A DNA stretch of 64,000 nucleotides, from positions 1,117,608 to 1,181,607 of the forward strand of contig VXAU01002235.1 in NCBI GenBank assembly GCA_013399695.1, read 5' to 3'. Shown here in pieces: positions 48,680 to 60,956 of the stretch. Under the pieces are notes generated by a model. The model was not told the origin of the DNA. It was given only the letters and a program-made list of their open reading frames with translations, and did no database searches. Position 1 is the first letter of the stretch; every line of letters begins with the position of its first letter. The DNA comes from Formicarius rufipectus (taxonomy: Eukaryota; Chordata; Aves; Passeriformes; Formicariidae). A program made the position numbers and the translations under genes.

Positions 48680-51600
48680 GAGGGAAAAAAGGATCATTAT
48701 ATGAGGGGAAAAAAATTAAACATCTTGACTCAACAAATGCTCCAGTCCTGTCTTATACCAGACTGTCTGTGTGCCAAGTTACAAAAAAGTCATCTGACTT
48801 CAGGGGGGAGAAAGGGAAACAGGGTTGTGTTTCCATGTGCAGAAACATAATACAGGGGAAAAGTGGGAAGGATTTTTCTAAATATACTTTTTTTCTGCTC
48901 TTTTTCCCCCCTTTTATGTCTTTAAAATGGTTTCACTTTAAATATAGTTGTGCCAAATGCAAATAAGTGTTGAAAAGGAAGTTTATGCTCTTTAGGATAG
49001 CGGGAAAAATTAACCCAAAGCTCAGGATTTCTGTGACTGCCCGAGGAGGGGCTGTCACATGTTGGCCCGTCTTCTAGAAAGAAACCATGACAGATTGGAG
49101 GGAAAAGATTTCTCTATCCATCTTGTTATGTCACCTCTTATAAATCAACATATCTTAATTAATTACATTCTTTTCATACCAAGACTTTAAAATTGATGAG
49201 GGTGTGCCAGTGTGTATTTATTGCTCATTAGCTGCATGACTCTACAGAGTTTCTGTACTCTATTCCCACATGTTTCAGGACTCCTAAGCACACTGTGGAC
49301 ATCTCATTTTACTGGCTGCAGGGATAATTGTCTCTGTCACGGTGACTTAATTGTGCTGCCATCCTGCAGCAGACACAGGAGATGCAGAAAATTATTCTGG
49401 GTGTGTGTATGTGCATTTTTACCTGTCGCATGTGTGCACATAAATATCTGTACCTTAATGGGCATACACAGGGACCTCAGATTAATTCCTCTTAAGGACA
49501 ACAGTGTTTGAGATTGCAGATTGATTATTTTTCTCATTTAGAAATTAAACACTAAATGTGCAGCCAAAGGGTTAATGCTGTGTGATAGCAGTAGCCATAA
49601 GACAGCCCTGCTATGCAGAAGGTCACGTATTAAATATTTCTGTCTCTCTCATGTGCCAAAATTTCCTCGAAAAAGAAATGGAAATGAAGCTGAAATGGGT
49701 CTTTTAATTTAGCTGATGACTTGGCACATTTGATATGGGCTGCAGCCTGAACTGCAGAGGTTGATTTGGGCAATAAAACAAGGCAGTGGTCACAGTGGGA
49801 CAGAAATGTCTCGGGCTGTGGGTGCAGCCCAGTGCAGAACTCTAGGCAGGCTGTACTTCCTTCCCTGGTTGTTTGAGGAGCAGGAGCCACCCCTGCCAGA
49901 GGCACAGGGGAATGGTGAGGGGAAGGGGACAGCAGGGAGACTTTCCCAGACTCCAACTTGCACAGGGAAAGATCATCCAGCTGGAAAGTGTCAGTGTTAG
50001 ATGAGGGTATTGCTGCTGCTGTTTGAAAATGGACAGAGTAAGGAATGAAGGGAAAGAGGGTGAGTGAAGGATGGATTGTACTGGAGAGCAGAGGAGGAGA
50101 TAATGAAAAAGGAGTGGGGAAAGGGAGTGTGAGTGGAGTTGGGCTGGAGAAGCCTGGCTGCACAGTGGGCAGCAAACAACTGTTTCTGAAAAAATAACTG
50201 AGTTTACAAAACTTGTTTTAAATTTACCCACGGACAAAGTGGAGTTCTTTCAGCATTTTCCTTAAAATCCAGAAATTTTTGGTCTCCAAAATACTTACAG
50301 ACTAGGGCAACTCTTGGGATGAAGGTACAGGTTTAGGATTCTGTCTGCTTAATCTGGAGCTGGAATTTAAACCTGGATCTTCCTTAGCCTGTCACCCTCC
50401 TGAAAACAACCTCACACGGGCAGATGTAATGGCCCTGGGGCAATAAACAGCAGTTCCCTGGTGGAGGGAGAGCACTGGGGAGTGTTTCCCATCCTGACAG
50501 TATCTACCTGCAGTGAGAGGGACTTTGGTTACAATTCCCACTCTCACCAGCCAAGGGTCCCTTAGGACCACATTTTCAGGTGTTTTGAGGTGAAGGTGTG
50601 ATTTGGATAAAAACGGACAAAACGTAGACAAAAAGTTCCTGCCGGGTGTTTCTGAGACTTCCCCTTTCCCCTCGGAGCTCAGAAGTGCTGAGTGGCCCCA
50701 GGCAGCACCCACTGGGTCACATCGTCTCAGTTCCGGGACCCTCCCTGTGGGGGGAGGAGGGGAAGAGCAGTGAGGGGATGGGGTCACTTCCTCAGCAACA
50801 CTGACCTCAGATCTCCAAGCCCGAGTCACTCACCCTCTCATCACCTGCGAGAGTTTCCCAAGTGCTGCTGTTTGCGTGCTGAAAGATGCCTTCTGTCACT
50901 GCTTTTGGCTCTGAGATCTCCAAATCAGAGTTATCAGCTCGGAGCTGGAGTTTGTTTTGCCCAAACACCAGATTTCTGCATTAAGAGCCAGTAACAAGCT
51001 GATACTGAAAAACAAACATCTGGTCCTCAATTAAAAAAAAAAAAAAGTAATCCCCAGTTTAGCTTTCAAGAATAATTTTTTTCCTATTAATTGATGCTCA
51101 GTATTTTGTAAAATCTACTACCTACAAATGAATATTTTGCTAACTGCTACTGCATTTTTGTTTTCTCTTGCAAAATGCAAAAATGTGCTTTAATACTTTG
51201 TTTAGAAGAGGTTTTATTTCTTGCAGTATATTCTTTAGTTTTTGCACCTTGATTTGCTGTACCTGTGGTTTAGGACTGTGCTCAACTTTGTCCATATGAG
51301 GACATTAAATACCCTTAAATCACATGCATATATATTGGGCTTCAAACTGATGGCAAATTAGGAACATGAATATGCATTTTCCAAACTGGGACCTCAGTGC
51401 TGTTAACATGTGGTAATTTATACATACATCTAATCTTTCTAGGACATGAGTTATTATTGTGTTGCTGGATTTTTGGATGCATCTTTGTGTGCAGAATTGT
51501 TCCCTCAGCTTACTGAAAATTTCTTTAGATAGTGTAAAAATAAAGAAAAATAAAAGTTCACTTTGGGCATATCCAGTACAATCACACTTGATTTGGTTAT

Positions 51601-52269
51601 TTTGTTTTGACTGTTTCAGTGAAGATCTTGATCTGTTCTAGCAAGTTGTTCATGGTTTTATACTTTACCCAGACTTGTTCTGGTTTGCAACATTTTACAG
51701 TTTATGTATTTTGAATATAACAGAATATTTCCCACGTGTTATAACAGTGAGTCTTTAATGCAGCATGGGTCATGCAGATAACTGATGTTTAAGGATGCCA
51801 AGCTCTCCATGCTGTCTGTGATCATTATTCCTGAGAGGCAGGGAAATCAAGGCTATTTTCTTGCTTTCCTTCCTTTCTTGTTTGTGACATGAATGATGTG
51901 GCTGTGCAGTAACGGGGAAGATCAGTGTGTTTTAAGGTGGTCTCACATCAAGCGCGAGATTCCTAAGGGCAGTTCTCAGGGTCTGGAAGTGCTTGTAGGG
52001 CAGAGTTTTAACTTGACCTCCCATAACTAATGATCATGTTTTGCTCTCAGGGCTCAATAGAGCAGCGACTGTGATCCTGGTACCCCGTACCTGCTCCTGA
52101 GCTGGGCAGCTCTGGCCTTTTGTTGAAAGATAGGGTGGTAACACTAAGAAGGGGTGAATTCAGTTGTACTCCCTGTTTAAAAACCGGTGATAAAAGCAGC
52201 CCCGAGAAGCGGTGAGCTGAGACAGAGGTGCGTGGTTGAAGCTCCAGTGCTCTGGGGTTGTAGTTCCCG
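48680..52269. other. Unique sequence, no gene recognised
   Basis: The stretches 49100-49210 ('cttaattaattacattc' near 49153) and 49560-49760 are repeat-free and AT-rich and could be small regulatory elements. A purine-rich plus strand lies at about 50030-50140, and the 181-codon minus frame there is its translation product only. An A14 run is at 51033-51046 and long AT-rich DNA runs to 51770. No CR1 copy, RNA gene or exon was recognised. Confidence 0.5.
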
Positions 52270-52305
52270 CTGGTTGAGGCTGGGAGAACGATGTGTCCGC
52301 TTCCA

Positions 52306-52430
52306 GGAGTGGGAATGGAGGGTCTTTACAGGGGTGACTCACTCCACCCTCTGCCGTGGTCAGGAACACCTTCCACTAGCCTTGGACACTTCCAGAGACG
52401 GGACAGCCACAGCTCTTCTGGGCACAGAAA
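52306..52430 (-). mobile_element. Degraded CR1 LINE 3' fragment with internal deletion
   Basis: 'actccaccctctgccgtgg' and 'caggaacaccttccactag' are followed directly by 'ccttggacacttccagagac' and 'gggacagccacagctcttct'. In other copies about 40 bp ('cccaggttgctccaagcc...caacctgg') separate the second and third words, so this copy carries an internal deletion. It has also lost its extreme 3' tip. It sits at the left edge of the CpG-rich island. Confidence 0.82.
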
Positions 52431-52789
52431 TTCCTCACGCGCTGTTGCCTCTACTGGGAAAGGGCCCCGTGCGTTCCAAGCCGCTGGATGCAGCTTTTCC
52501 ATCCTCGGAGTGGGGATTGAAAAATCCCCCGGCATCGTGTGTCCCCGCTGGGATAAAAGGTCACGGTTAAACCCCAGCGGGGTGCGGGGACCCCTCGCCC
52601 CCCAGCACAGCTCCGGGATGACACGACCCCTCACCCAGCGGCTCAGGAGGGGGAATTCCTCCCGCAACAACAGCGTGTGGACACAGGAATCCCTCAGCTG
52701 GAGCCACATGTGCTGGGAACACCGCGGGGCCGGGGGGGATGGGGATGGGGCCGGGCGGGTCCCCTCGGGGGCTCCCCCCAGGTCGGGGC

Positions 52790-52799
52790 NNNNNNNNNN
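52790..52799. other. Assembly gap (10 N)
   Basis: Ten consecutive unresolved bases within very G-rich DNA, where short-read assemblies commonly fail. The true length of missing sequence is unknown. Confidence 0.98.
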
Positions 52800-52949
52800 G
52801 CCGGGGGTGCGGGGCGGGGGGACCGGGGGATGCTGTGGGTCTTCCCGCGGGTCCGGCCCTGTTTGAGAGGGTTGAACGGGGGGATGTCGGTGCTGCCCCG
52901 CGGTACCGAAGTGCCGCCCGCGGGAGGCGCCGCGCCAGCGCCCGCAGCC

Positions 52950-53250
52950 GCCTAATTCAGTAAGTGCTGGGTGCCCGCTTTGTTTGTGTGGAACTCGCAG
53001 CCCTATTGATGTCAAGCAGGCTGTTAAAAAGCATAATGACATGGCATTAGAGACCCCGAGAGCAATTAACAGGCTGCTTAATTAGCAAAAGGAATTAGAA
53101 TTTGAGTGGCTGATCTTTGCTTAAAGACTTGTAAAAAAGCTGGAGCAGTTATCTGATTATGCATTGATCGCACGGCTAACCCTGTCCTTGGGTAATTCTC
53201 GTCCCTCCATTGTGGGCTGTGAATATACAACTGTTTAAATATTCTGACCT
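52950..53250. promoter_or_regulatory. Strong candidate conserved non-coding element
   Basis: AT-rich DNA between the island core and a second GC-rich stretch. It contains 'ttaattag' at 53078-53085, 'aattag' at 53093-53098, 'aattaa' at 53064-53069, and an octamer-like 'ttatgcat' at 53157-53164 next to 'tgatcgcacgg'. Isolated CpGs are retained and there is no repeat. Homeodomain and POU sites beside a CpG island are characteristic of developmental enhancers. This is the enhancer-like block I would test first. Confidence 0.42.
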
Positions 53251-53489
53251 GCCCCGAGGAGCTGGAGGGGAGCAGCGCTCTCGGGGCTGGGGTGGGCGGC
53301 CGGGGGTCCCCGCGTGGACAGGGGCGGGCAGGACCCGGGGATGTGGGCAGGGGGTGGGTATGCGGGCAGGGGGTTGGCAGGGCTTGGTGATTCAAGGCTG
53401 AGACCCCACAGCCCTGCCTGGGGATGATGCTTGTCCTGGGCCAAGTCAGTAGGGTGTCCTGGCAGCCAGGAGGGCAAAAAAAGTGCCCG

Positions 53490-53911
53490 AAGAGCTATAA
53501 AGGTGGCAAAGGGACTAGAGGAGCCATACGAGAAGTGGCTGAGGTCGCTTGGTTTGCTCAGCTGGAGAAGAGGAGACTGAGGTCAGAACCCATCTGCAGC
53601 TTCTTCAGGAGGGGCAGCACTGATCTCTGCTCTCTGTGAGCAGTGACAGGACCCAGGGAATAGCTGGAGCAGTGCCAGGGGATGGTTAGGTTGAGTATGA
53701 GGAATAGGTTCTTCCGCCAGAGGGTGGTGGGCACTGAACAGGTTCCCCAGGGCGGTGGGCAGAGCATCAAGGCTGCCAGAGCTCCAGGAGTGTTTGGACA
53801 ATGCTCTGAGGGACAAGATGAGATTGTTGGGGTGTCCTGGGTAGGGCCTGGAGTTGGACTGGATGATCCTTGTGGGTCCCTTCCAGCTCAGGACCTTCTA
53901 TGATTCCATAT
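53490..53911 (+). mobile_element. CR1 LINE fragment, about 420 bp, second subgroup
   Basis: Sense landmarks: 'gaagtggctgaggtcgcttg', 'cagctggagaagaggagact', 'gcagcactgatctctgctct', 'gacaggacccagggaata', 'aggttcttccgccagagggt', 'gttggactggatgatccttg', 'tgggtcccttccagctcagg' and the terminal 'ttctatgattccata'. The wording differs from the other long copies and marks another CR1 subgroup. It retains the 3' end. Confidence 0.95.
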
Positions 53912-56311
53912 GTTTAGGCAGTAGCTGCGCCAGGTGTGTGGCCAGGTGGCACCTCTGTGGCGTTGCCACCAGCCCTGGGGCCCAGGGCCACCTCTCACCC
54001 ATGTCCACTCAAGAATCTGAGCAAGGGCAGTGCGCACGGGCACTGGATGCCCCTCTGGCAGGGGAAGGGACTGTTCTAGGCTCAGGGGGATACTGTGCTG
54101 CAATGGGAACGGGACGGCCAAAGTGAGTTCCCCTGCAGCGCTGAGGTCAGAGCAGGTGGGAACAGCAGCCCCAAAGGTGCTGCTCCAGCCCGACACAGTC
54201 CCCACATCCCTGCTCAGCTGTCGGCAGCCAGAGGAGCCCCAGTGAAAGAGTTTTACCCAAACATTCACCCCCTGTATAGTTTGTTCTGCCCACCTCGGGT
54301 CTGAGTCACTCCAAGTGTGTTATGACACTCTCCTTCATCAAATAATTGCGGGAGTAGAGCGGGTTGGGAGGGGCAGAGGTGTGGGCTTTGGAAAGTGCTG
54401 GTGTTTATTTTCAGTGGAATGTGCAACAAAATAAACATGTTTGAAGAAAGCAAGTTCTAAACCTTCTGTGATGCTGTGAGAGAGTATTTCAGCGGTGGTG
54501 CTGGGGAAGGTCAGAGCCAGTGATCACAGAATTTCTCTGGCAGTAACGTGGATGTGACACTTGCTTGACCTTGCTGTGCTTTTGGCAGGTGGTTCCCTAT
54601 TACTGTGCGGCCCAGAGTTATTAAAAAAATCCATTAAAGCCTGTGCTTGTACTTGCCAGAAGTCCACCTTCCCCAAATTTTTTTTGCACACTTTTTCTTT
54701 CATATTCTCTTCTTCGCTACACATCATTTTGGTTTATTGGAAAGATATTATTTCTCTTTTCTTGATGCCGCAAGTACATATTTTTTTTCTGGACCTGCAA
54801 GACTGAGAGAGAATTAACCTTTACAAGGCAGAGAATTCTGTTGTAGCCAGTATAGTTTTCATTGTTTTACTTGCAGAAGTTTTGTTTGACCCAAGCATGA
54901 TTGTGTTTAGTTCCTGTCGATTTTATTTTGGAAATGTTAGTTCTAAACATAACCACCCAGTCACTAAAAGGCCACCATTGTTTATTGTTTTCCTTTTAAT
55001 AATCTTATTTTTTCCTGTCTTCTGGATGGCTAGAAAGAGAACAAAAATCAGTCCCATGCCCCCAGCTTAGTGGATGAAAAACAGCTATAGCTGTTTTTTT
55101 ACTGTGGATACTGTCTGGGACTTGTGCTGTGGAATCTTCTTTCAATGATCCAAATTCTACTGAGAGGCTGATTAGCTTTTAATGCTCTGAAATGAGTAGA
55201 TGGCCTTTTGGGTTACAGTAAATCTCTGCTTCCAGGGAAATTATTCTGTAGGGAAATATTTATTACTTTGCTATGAGTTAGTGTGAGAGAGATCAAATAT
55301 GTGTTGTATTTCTTGTTATATTTCATGCTATAGAATTCACTGAAATATTGTGGAACATTATCAGACTGGACTTAACCTGCTACCCCTCAGCTCACTGACC
55401 TCTCAGATTCCCTCCTTCCACACTTTTCCAGCTGAATGCAGCATTTTGGTGTTTTGTTTTTTTTAAGTTGTGTGGTTTGTTTTTTTGTTGTTATTGGTTT
55501 TGCTGCCTTTACTTTTTCTCCTTAGAGGTACAAGTCCCTAAAATAGAAAGAGGAGGGAACTGCCTGCCTGTACTGGAGTTTTTTCATATCGGGAGGTTGT
55601 GTGATACAATTGCCAGAGAAATTTCAAAGCTGACATTCCAAGGTCTTGATCCAGACATCAGCTCTATGCAGGCAGAGCTCTGCACTCATGATTTAATTGG
55701 GATTGCTTGTGTCTTCAGGGATCTGTCCAGACGGGCACCAGGCTGCTATCAGAGAAAAGCCTGTGTTGCATACAAGCATTTCCCTCATCTTTCTCCTTTA
55801 ATGACATACTTCTACAAAAAAAACCCCTGAATCTTTTCCAATAACTTCTAAAGTGTATTTGAAATAAAAATCTCATTCCTCCAGAGACTTTCCCCGCTGA
55901 TAAATGGACTATTATGCTCTTCAGCCAAAGGAGATATTCATATCTTCCCAAAATTGAAAGAACATATTAATAACTGATCTTGTGTCTTAAATAAATTCCC
56001 TATTAAGTTGGATAAAACATATTTTTAAGGAAAGGAAATGACAACAAGCTCACATTTGATATGCATCACTGGGTGAATAAGTGTGTAAAGTTATGCTTGT
56101 GTTTAAATGCTTGTGGGATGAAAAATGTATCGCTTCAGGCTCCCTCTTGCTAAAATTCTGTGGAACTTTTGACCTTCTCAAAGCCTTTACTCCAAAGTTA
56201 ATAAGAGATTTTGATAAAGCCTTTCCTAAAGGTTGTTTCTAGACATCAGGACTGGACTGGTTGTGAAAGGAAGAAGCAAACTCCCAGCCCATAATACCCG
56301 ACTTGGACCAG
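53912..56311. other. Unique sequence, no gene recognised
   Basis: GC-richer to about 54300, with overlapping antisense open frames of up to 126 codons and no domains, then AT-rich. T-rich low complexity lies near 55455-55510. No RNA gene or exon was recognised. Confidence 0.5.
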
Positions 56312-56526
56312 AGATTGAGGGCAAGTTCACATGGGATATTGGGAAGAAATTCTTCCCTGTGAGGGTGGGCAGCCCTGGCACATGTTGGACGAAGTGTCCA
56401 AGGTCAGGTTGGACTGGGCTTGGAGCAACCTGGGCTGGTGGAAGGTGTCCCTACCCATGGCAGGCAGGGGAATGGGATGATTTTTAAGGTCCCTTCCCAC
56501 CCAGACCATTCTGGGATTCCATGATT
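56312..56526 (+). mobile_element. CR1 LINE 3' end
   Basis: Sense landmarks: 'ttgggaagaaattcttccct', 'gtgagggtgggcagccctgg', 'gcttggagcaacctgggctg', 'gtggaaggtgtccctaccca', 'tttttaaggtcccttcccac' and the terminal 'attctgggattccatgatt'. It keeps two near-copies of the terminal 8-bp repeat. Confidence 0.94.
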
Positions 56527-56640
56527 CACTGTGGTGTTCATTCACTCAGGTGTTTTGTTTGTTTGTTGACTACTTTTCGTAACAGTGGCCCACACACTTT
56601 GTGCTCTCTGGGGGACCGGAGAGGAAAAGGGGAATAAAAT
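56527..56640. other. Unique spacer after CR1
   Basis: Short unique stretch with 'tgttttgtttgtttgttga' low complexity; nothing else. Confidence 0.5.
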
Positions 56641-57130
56641 TCCAAACAGCGCAAGTTTCGGGACAGGCGGGAGGGAATTTAAATCGAGTTGGTGGAGTCA
56701 TACCGTTTTAGGTAATCTTGACCTAATTAGTCTAATGGAACACAGTCCAGCACTAAGCATCTGTGTTCAAATTTTTGAAGAAGTAAAGATTAAATTTAAA
56801 GAGATTAGACAACCTTCCCCCCAACTCCACCCCCACCAAACTCTGCCAGATATTAGCTGTTCAAAAATGACAAAAATGTTCCTAAGCCTCTCTGAAGGAA
56901 GGGTGACCAAACAGGCTGCCTTTTGTTTAGCCATGAGCTTGCTGGTGAGCCCTGGAGAGGTGGTGTCCAGTCACGGTGTGAGGGACCCAGAAACACGACT
57001 TATCCGTCACCAGTAAAGCGAATCAGGCCAGGAATTAGCAGGGGGATTAAACGTCGGAGTTGCCAGTGCAGCAGTGAAAACACTGGCCACCCACCAGGTC
57101 TGCTGGAGACACAAGTTTGTGAAAGGTTTC
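56641..57130. promoter_or_regulatory. Candidate conserved non-coding block
   Basis: Repeat-free DNA with 'taattagtctaat' at 56724-56736. CpGs are kept in AT-rich context ('aacagcgcaagtttcggg' near 56646, 'aatcgag' near 56682, 'aaacgtcgg' near 57049) and there is a 'taaatttaaagagattag' stretch near 56792. A 143-codon plus frame (56585-57016) crosses it but has no domain and includes the spacer before it. Regulatory function is inferred. Confidence 0.32.
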
Positions 57131-57329
57131 TCTTAAATGAGAGTTAAAACTGGGGCAATGATCTTCCCACTGCTGCTGTAAATGAGCCCTGGGCTCATTG
57201 TGGCAGCCCCGACCCACTGGGGAGGTGTGGGCAGGAGATGCCACTGACTCTGAGTAGCACTTTGGTTTCTGCCTGTTCACAGGACATCTGAAAATGAAGG
57301 CAGGCTCCTAAATCTTACCCTGAGGTACT

Positions 57330-57725
57330 TCTGAGACCTTCAGACAGGCTGAGAGAGCTGGGGATGTGCAGCATGGAGAAGAGAATCCTTCAGGGAGAAG
57401 TCATAGAAGCCTTCCAAGTACCTGAAAGGGGCTTATAAAAGGAAGGAGAGGGTCTTTTTATATGGGCAGGTAGTGACAATGGTTTCAAACTGCCAGAGGG
57501 CAGGGTTAGTGGGACACTGAGAGGAAACTCTTCCTGTGAGGGTGGTGAGACCTTGGCACAGGGTGCCCAGAGAAGCTGTGGCTGCCCCATCCCTGGAAGT
57601 GTCCAAGGACAAGTTGGATGGGGCTTGGAGTGACCTGAGCTGGTGGAAGGTGTCCCTGCAGGGGGTTGGAACGAGATGGGCTTCAAGGGCCCTTCCAGCC
57701 CAAACCTTCTGTGATTTTTCATGAT
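57330..57725 (+). mobile_element. CR1 LINE fragment, about 395 bp
   Basis: Sense landmarks: 'aggctgagagagctgggga', 'gcatggagaagagaatcct', 'gtacctgaaaggggcttata', 'gtgagggtggtgagaccttg', 'cccagagaagctgtggctgc', 'cttccagcccaaaccttct' and the terminal 'gtgatttttcatgat'. It is one of the longest copies here and extends well upstream of the usual 3' untranslated truncation points. Confidence 0.95.
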
Positions 57726-60700
57726 ATGCCCATGCAAATGGGAAATGTTTTAAGCATCTACATCAGGAGGAGAGTTAAAGCACTGGTTTTGCATGAAATA
57801 CCTGTTGTCTGCTGCCCTGTTCGTGATCAGGTCTTACTGAGATGTTAATCTATTGATGTTTCATTTAAAGGGGTAGAAGCTGCTCATGAATATGTAACAC
57901 TGTGAGGACTTCAAATGGTGATCATAGTTCTGAGTCTATCTACAGGGCATTGTCCTCAAAGTTTTCTTCTTGTCCCTGGCTGATGGTCTGAGTGAGACCT
58001 GCGGACAAAGAATGAAGCAGGATGTGTCAAAGTGGATTTAGAGATGTTGGATGGCTTTTGCCATTGAAACTGGGAACAACAATCAGTTTTTCTAACAGTG
58101 CCCCTGAATGAATTCTTATATTGCTTGTCTGTGTTCAGACATTAGGGCCTCAAATCATCCCAGTCAATGCCAATATGTTGTTTTGGTTTTTTTTTTATTT
58201 AAAGTATGGCAATTTTCATGGATTTATCTGGGTGGGTTTGGTTTTTTTTTTTTAGGGTTGGCATTAAACAGCATCACTGTCTGAGAATAAGTGGTAATTA
58301 CAGGGGTCATATTGCCTGATGAGAAACAGGTATTTCCATATTATCTACAAATCCCTCAAAGAGCTGAAGCACACAACTGCAAAGCAGCTTTTTTTGCTGT
58401 CAAACTTCAGCAGAAATAATAAGATGGAAACCAGCTACCTAAACCTTCCTTTTACCTGTTGGTTAAAAATAGGCTTGATTTTCTTTTCACTGAGATCAGA
58501 AGTATTTCTAAGCATTTACCTTTATGTGGTGCCACTCACTGCTCTGTCTCCATCAGTGATCTTCAGACCTCAGTGAGGGGAAAGTACAGCAGCCCTGGCT
58601 GAAAACTTAGTTCTCTGTTCATTCCTTTCTCTGCTTTGTTTTTTTCATGATCTGAAACTCAAACTATTTAGAGAGATTAAAATTCTAAAAATAATTATTT
58701 AGAATAGAAAATCTCAGGTGTACTTTATACCTACCTCTCAAATTCTGTCCCTGAGCACTTTACTGATCCTGAAAGTCTGGGATGTGATGTCTGTCACAGT
58801 CTCCCAAAAATAAGTATGGGAGTGGAGACACTTGGTGTGCTGTGAGGCTGCGCTGTCCAGGGAAAGGGCAACTGGTTTGCCAGAGATAAACTCCCTGTTG
58901 GTTGTTTGTTGTTGTGGAGTGTTGATTTGAATGTCAAGGTTATGGCCTGGGGGGGTGAGGGGAAGGGAGAATATCTGCTGAGCAAAACTGGGGTCAGAAT
59001 TGACCCCATTTGCTTCCACTGGTTCCCAGTAGCTCATTATTGAGACAAATGATCTGCAGGCTTTTGGAAAAAATTTTCAACTTGGTTCATCTTTACATTT
59101 TGTAGGTTTTGTTTTGCTTTTCTGCATGGCTTTGCATTTAAGGGTCTGTTTGGTCAGAAGCAAAACATGAGTGTCTCAACTAGCTCAGAAATTTTTATTT
59201 GTTAAAAATCTGCTGAGAAACTCTCTTGACTTAGCAGATTTTGTTGGACTTGGAAGGATTTTGGCTATTCCGGATTGTTTTAAGGCTCAGTCTTCTAAGG
59301 TGGAAAGGTTGTGAGATCCTTGGCACTGCACCCCCCATCCCACCAATAAAACCTCTCCTCTGCACCTGTTCTGGTCCTTAAATACACGGACACAGAAGGA
59401 CAAGGAGTGTTCACAGTATCTTCATGAACTCCTAATTCTGTCAGTGGGGTTTTTTCTTTATTAGCAAACCCCTTGACTTTGAAGCCTCAGCTGAAATACT
59501 TCTTGACCTTTTCAAGTGAATCAGCGAGACACCAACCATGTGAGGTGGGTCATATGGAACAGATTTAGATACAAACTCATATCATCCTACCAGAGGAATG
59601 CAAAGTCTCTCCCGATCCCTTCCACAAAGCTGCATCATGTGTGTGAGATAAATCCAAGGGACAGAAGGGGCTGCCAGACAGCCAAAGGACAATAACTTTG
59701 CTATCTCAAACCAAACAGGCAGCTCTGCTTGGAGATTTCCCTCTTAAAGGTGTAGCAACCTCCTCCTTGGCTCTCCTGGGTGAGGGACTAGGGGAGTGCA
59801 ATGAAAAGGGATTTATTGCTGTTTTGAGTCTGTGGTGGTTTGGCAAAACATATAGGCATGAGCATGAAGGTGCCTTTGGAAAGCTGTGGCAGATTTTAGG
59901 AAACCATAAGGAGTTCAACTTCTTTTTCTAAACCCCAGAGCATCCTGAGAAAAACTTCTGTAAGCTCTTGTTTTAAACATGCCAGTTCATTCCTTCCTCA
60001 AGGAATCTGCAAAGTTAACAAGGGCTTTCCCGAGAACTTGGAGGTGAATTTCCTCCCATGTTAAGATGTAACCCCTCATATAGGAAATGTGTCCTGTGCT
60101 GAGAAAATCACCTTCCAGGCCTATGTGGAGTATATACCAGTGAAAATTGCTCAGGTGTGATGTGGAGCAGAGGAAACAAATGACAGTGGGAAGTGCCATC
60201 CACTTCAGTGTGCCAGGGGTGCAGTGAGTGCTGTGCATCTTCACAATGTCCATCAAAACAAATATTGCTCTGAGATGTGTAACTCTTCTACACAATAACC
60301 CATTAGGTGCTCACCTGAGATGTGGGGAATCTCTTGGGTTTCTGTCATCATCTTGTTTGTTTTGATTTAAATTAAGACCCTTGAATTAAAGCTTCTTTGG
60401 ATTTCAGAAAAGGTGCTGAGAAGATGCTGTTATTTTACTTGAAGTCTATTAATAGGAAGAGCATCTTTAAACCTTTAGGCAATAGTTCAGCTGATGGGGA
60501 CATTTTCTTGTTGTCTCACTTGCTGCATGAGGAACTGCTTCAGCAGGGAAGGTTGACAGTCTGCAGGCCCTGGTGCTTAAGACATTTTTCCCCAGTGAAA
60601 AAAGGAAATTACGTCTTCCCTTGGGAAGGGGAGGAGGAGGTTACACAACACAGGACAATTGTGGTCACCTGGTGCTGCTCATTTTGATGGAACCCACAAA

Positions 60701-60956
60701 TCCAGCAGACAGAGATAGTGCCAAAGCTTTTGACAGAGTCAGAGCTGAAGGCAAACCCATTCTTTAGCATTTTATTTGACAGACTGTAGGTGACTAACCA
60801 TGTGAGCAATTCCCTGCCCAGTCTCATGGTTCTTTATGAACCCTCGTCTGGCTTTCCCAACGATTTCTAAAGGGAGAGTAGAGGCCTAATTCTAGTTGTG
60901 TGTCCAAAAGCTAGGTGTGTGATGCCCAAATGCCCTTCAGGCACTGAATAATAACT
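57726..60956. other. Unique sequence, no gene recognised
   Basis: Two T runs (58187-58197 and 58242-58253) follow similar 'ggttt' words. Several open frames under 105 codons have no domain. No CR1 copy or RNA gene was recognised. Confidence 0.5.

Larger units (their letters stand above)
52480..53340. promoter_or_regulatory. CpG-rich island with G-quadruplex runs and an assembly gap
   Basis: The densest CpG and GC in the window, centred on 52560-52960, with a 10-base N gap at 52790-52799. G4-type clusters lie at 52726-52759 and 53283-53306. At the right edge of the core, 'ttca|gtaagtg' (GT at 52960-52961) is a good plus-strand 5' splice word. Island plus downstream donor is what a promoter and first exon look like, but no TSS or transcript is known. 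A 238-codon minus frame (52326-53042) runs through the gap and the CR1 fragment, so it is not credible. Confidence 0.6.

Noticed and set aside
49630..50175. 181-codon minus-strand frame rich in Pro, Ser and Leu
   Set aside because: It is the translation of the complement of purine-rich low-complexity DNA, with other open frames overlapping it.
52326..53042. 238-codon minus-strand open frame, the longest in the window
   Set aside because: It runs through a CR1 remnant, a 10-N gap and a CpG island. GC-rich DNA lacks stops, and no domain is visible.
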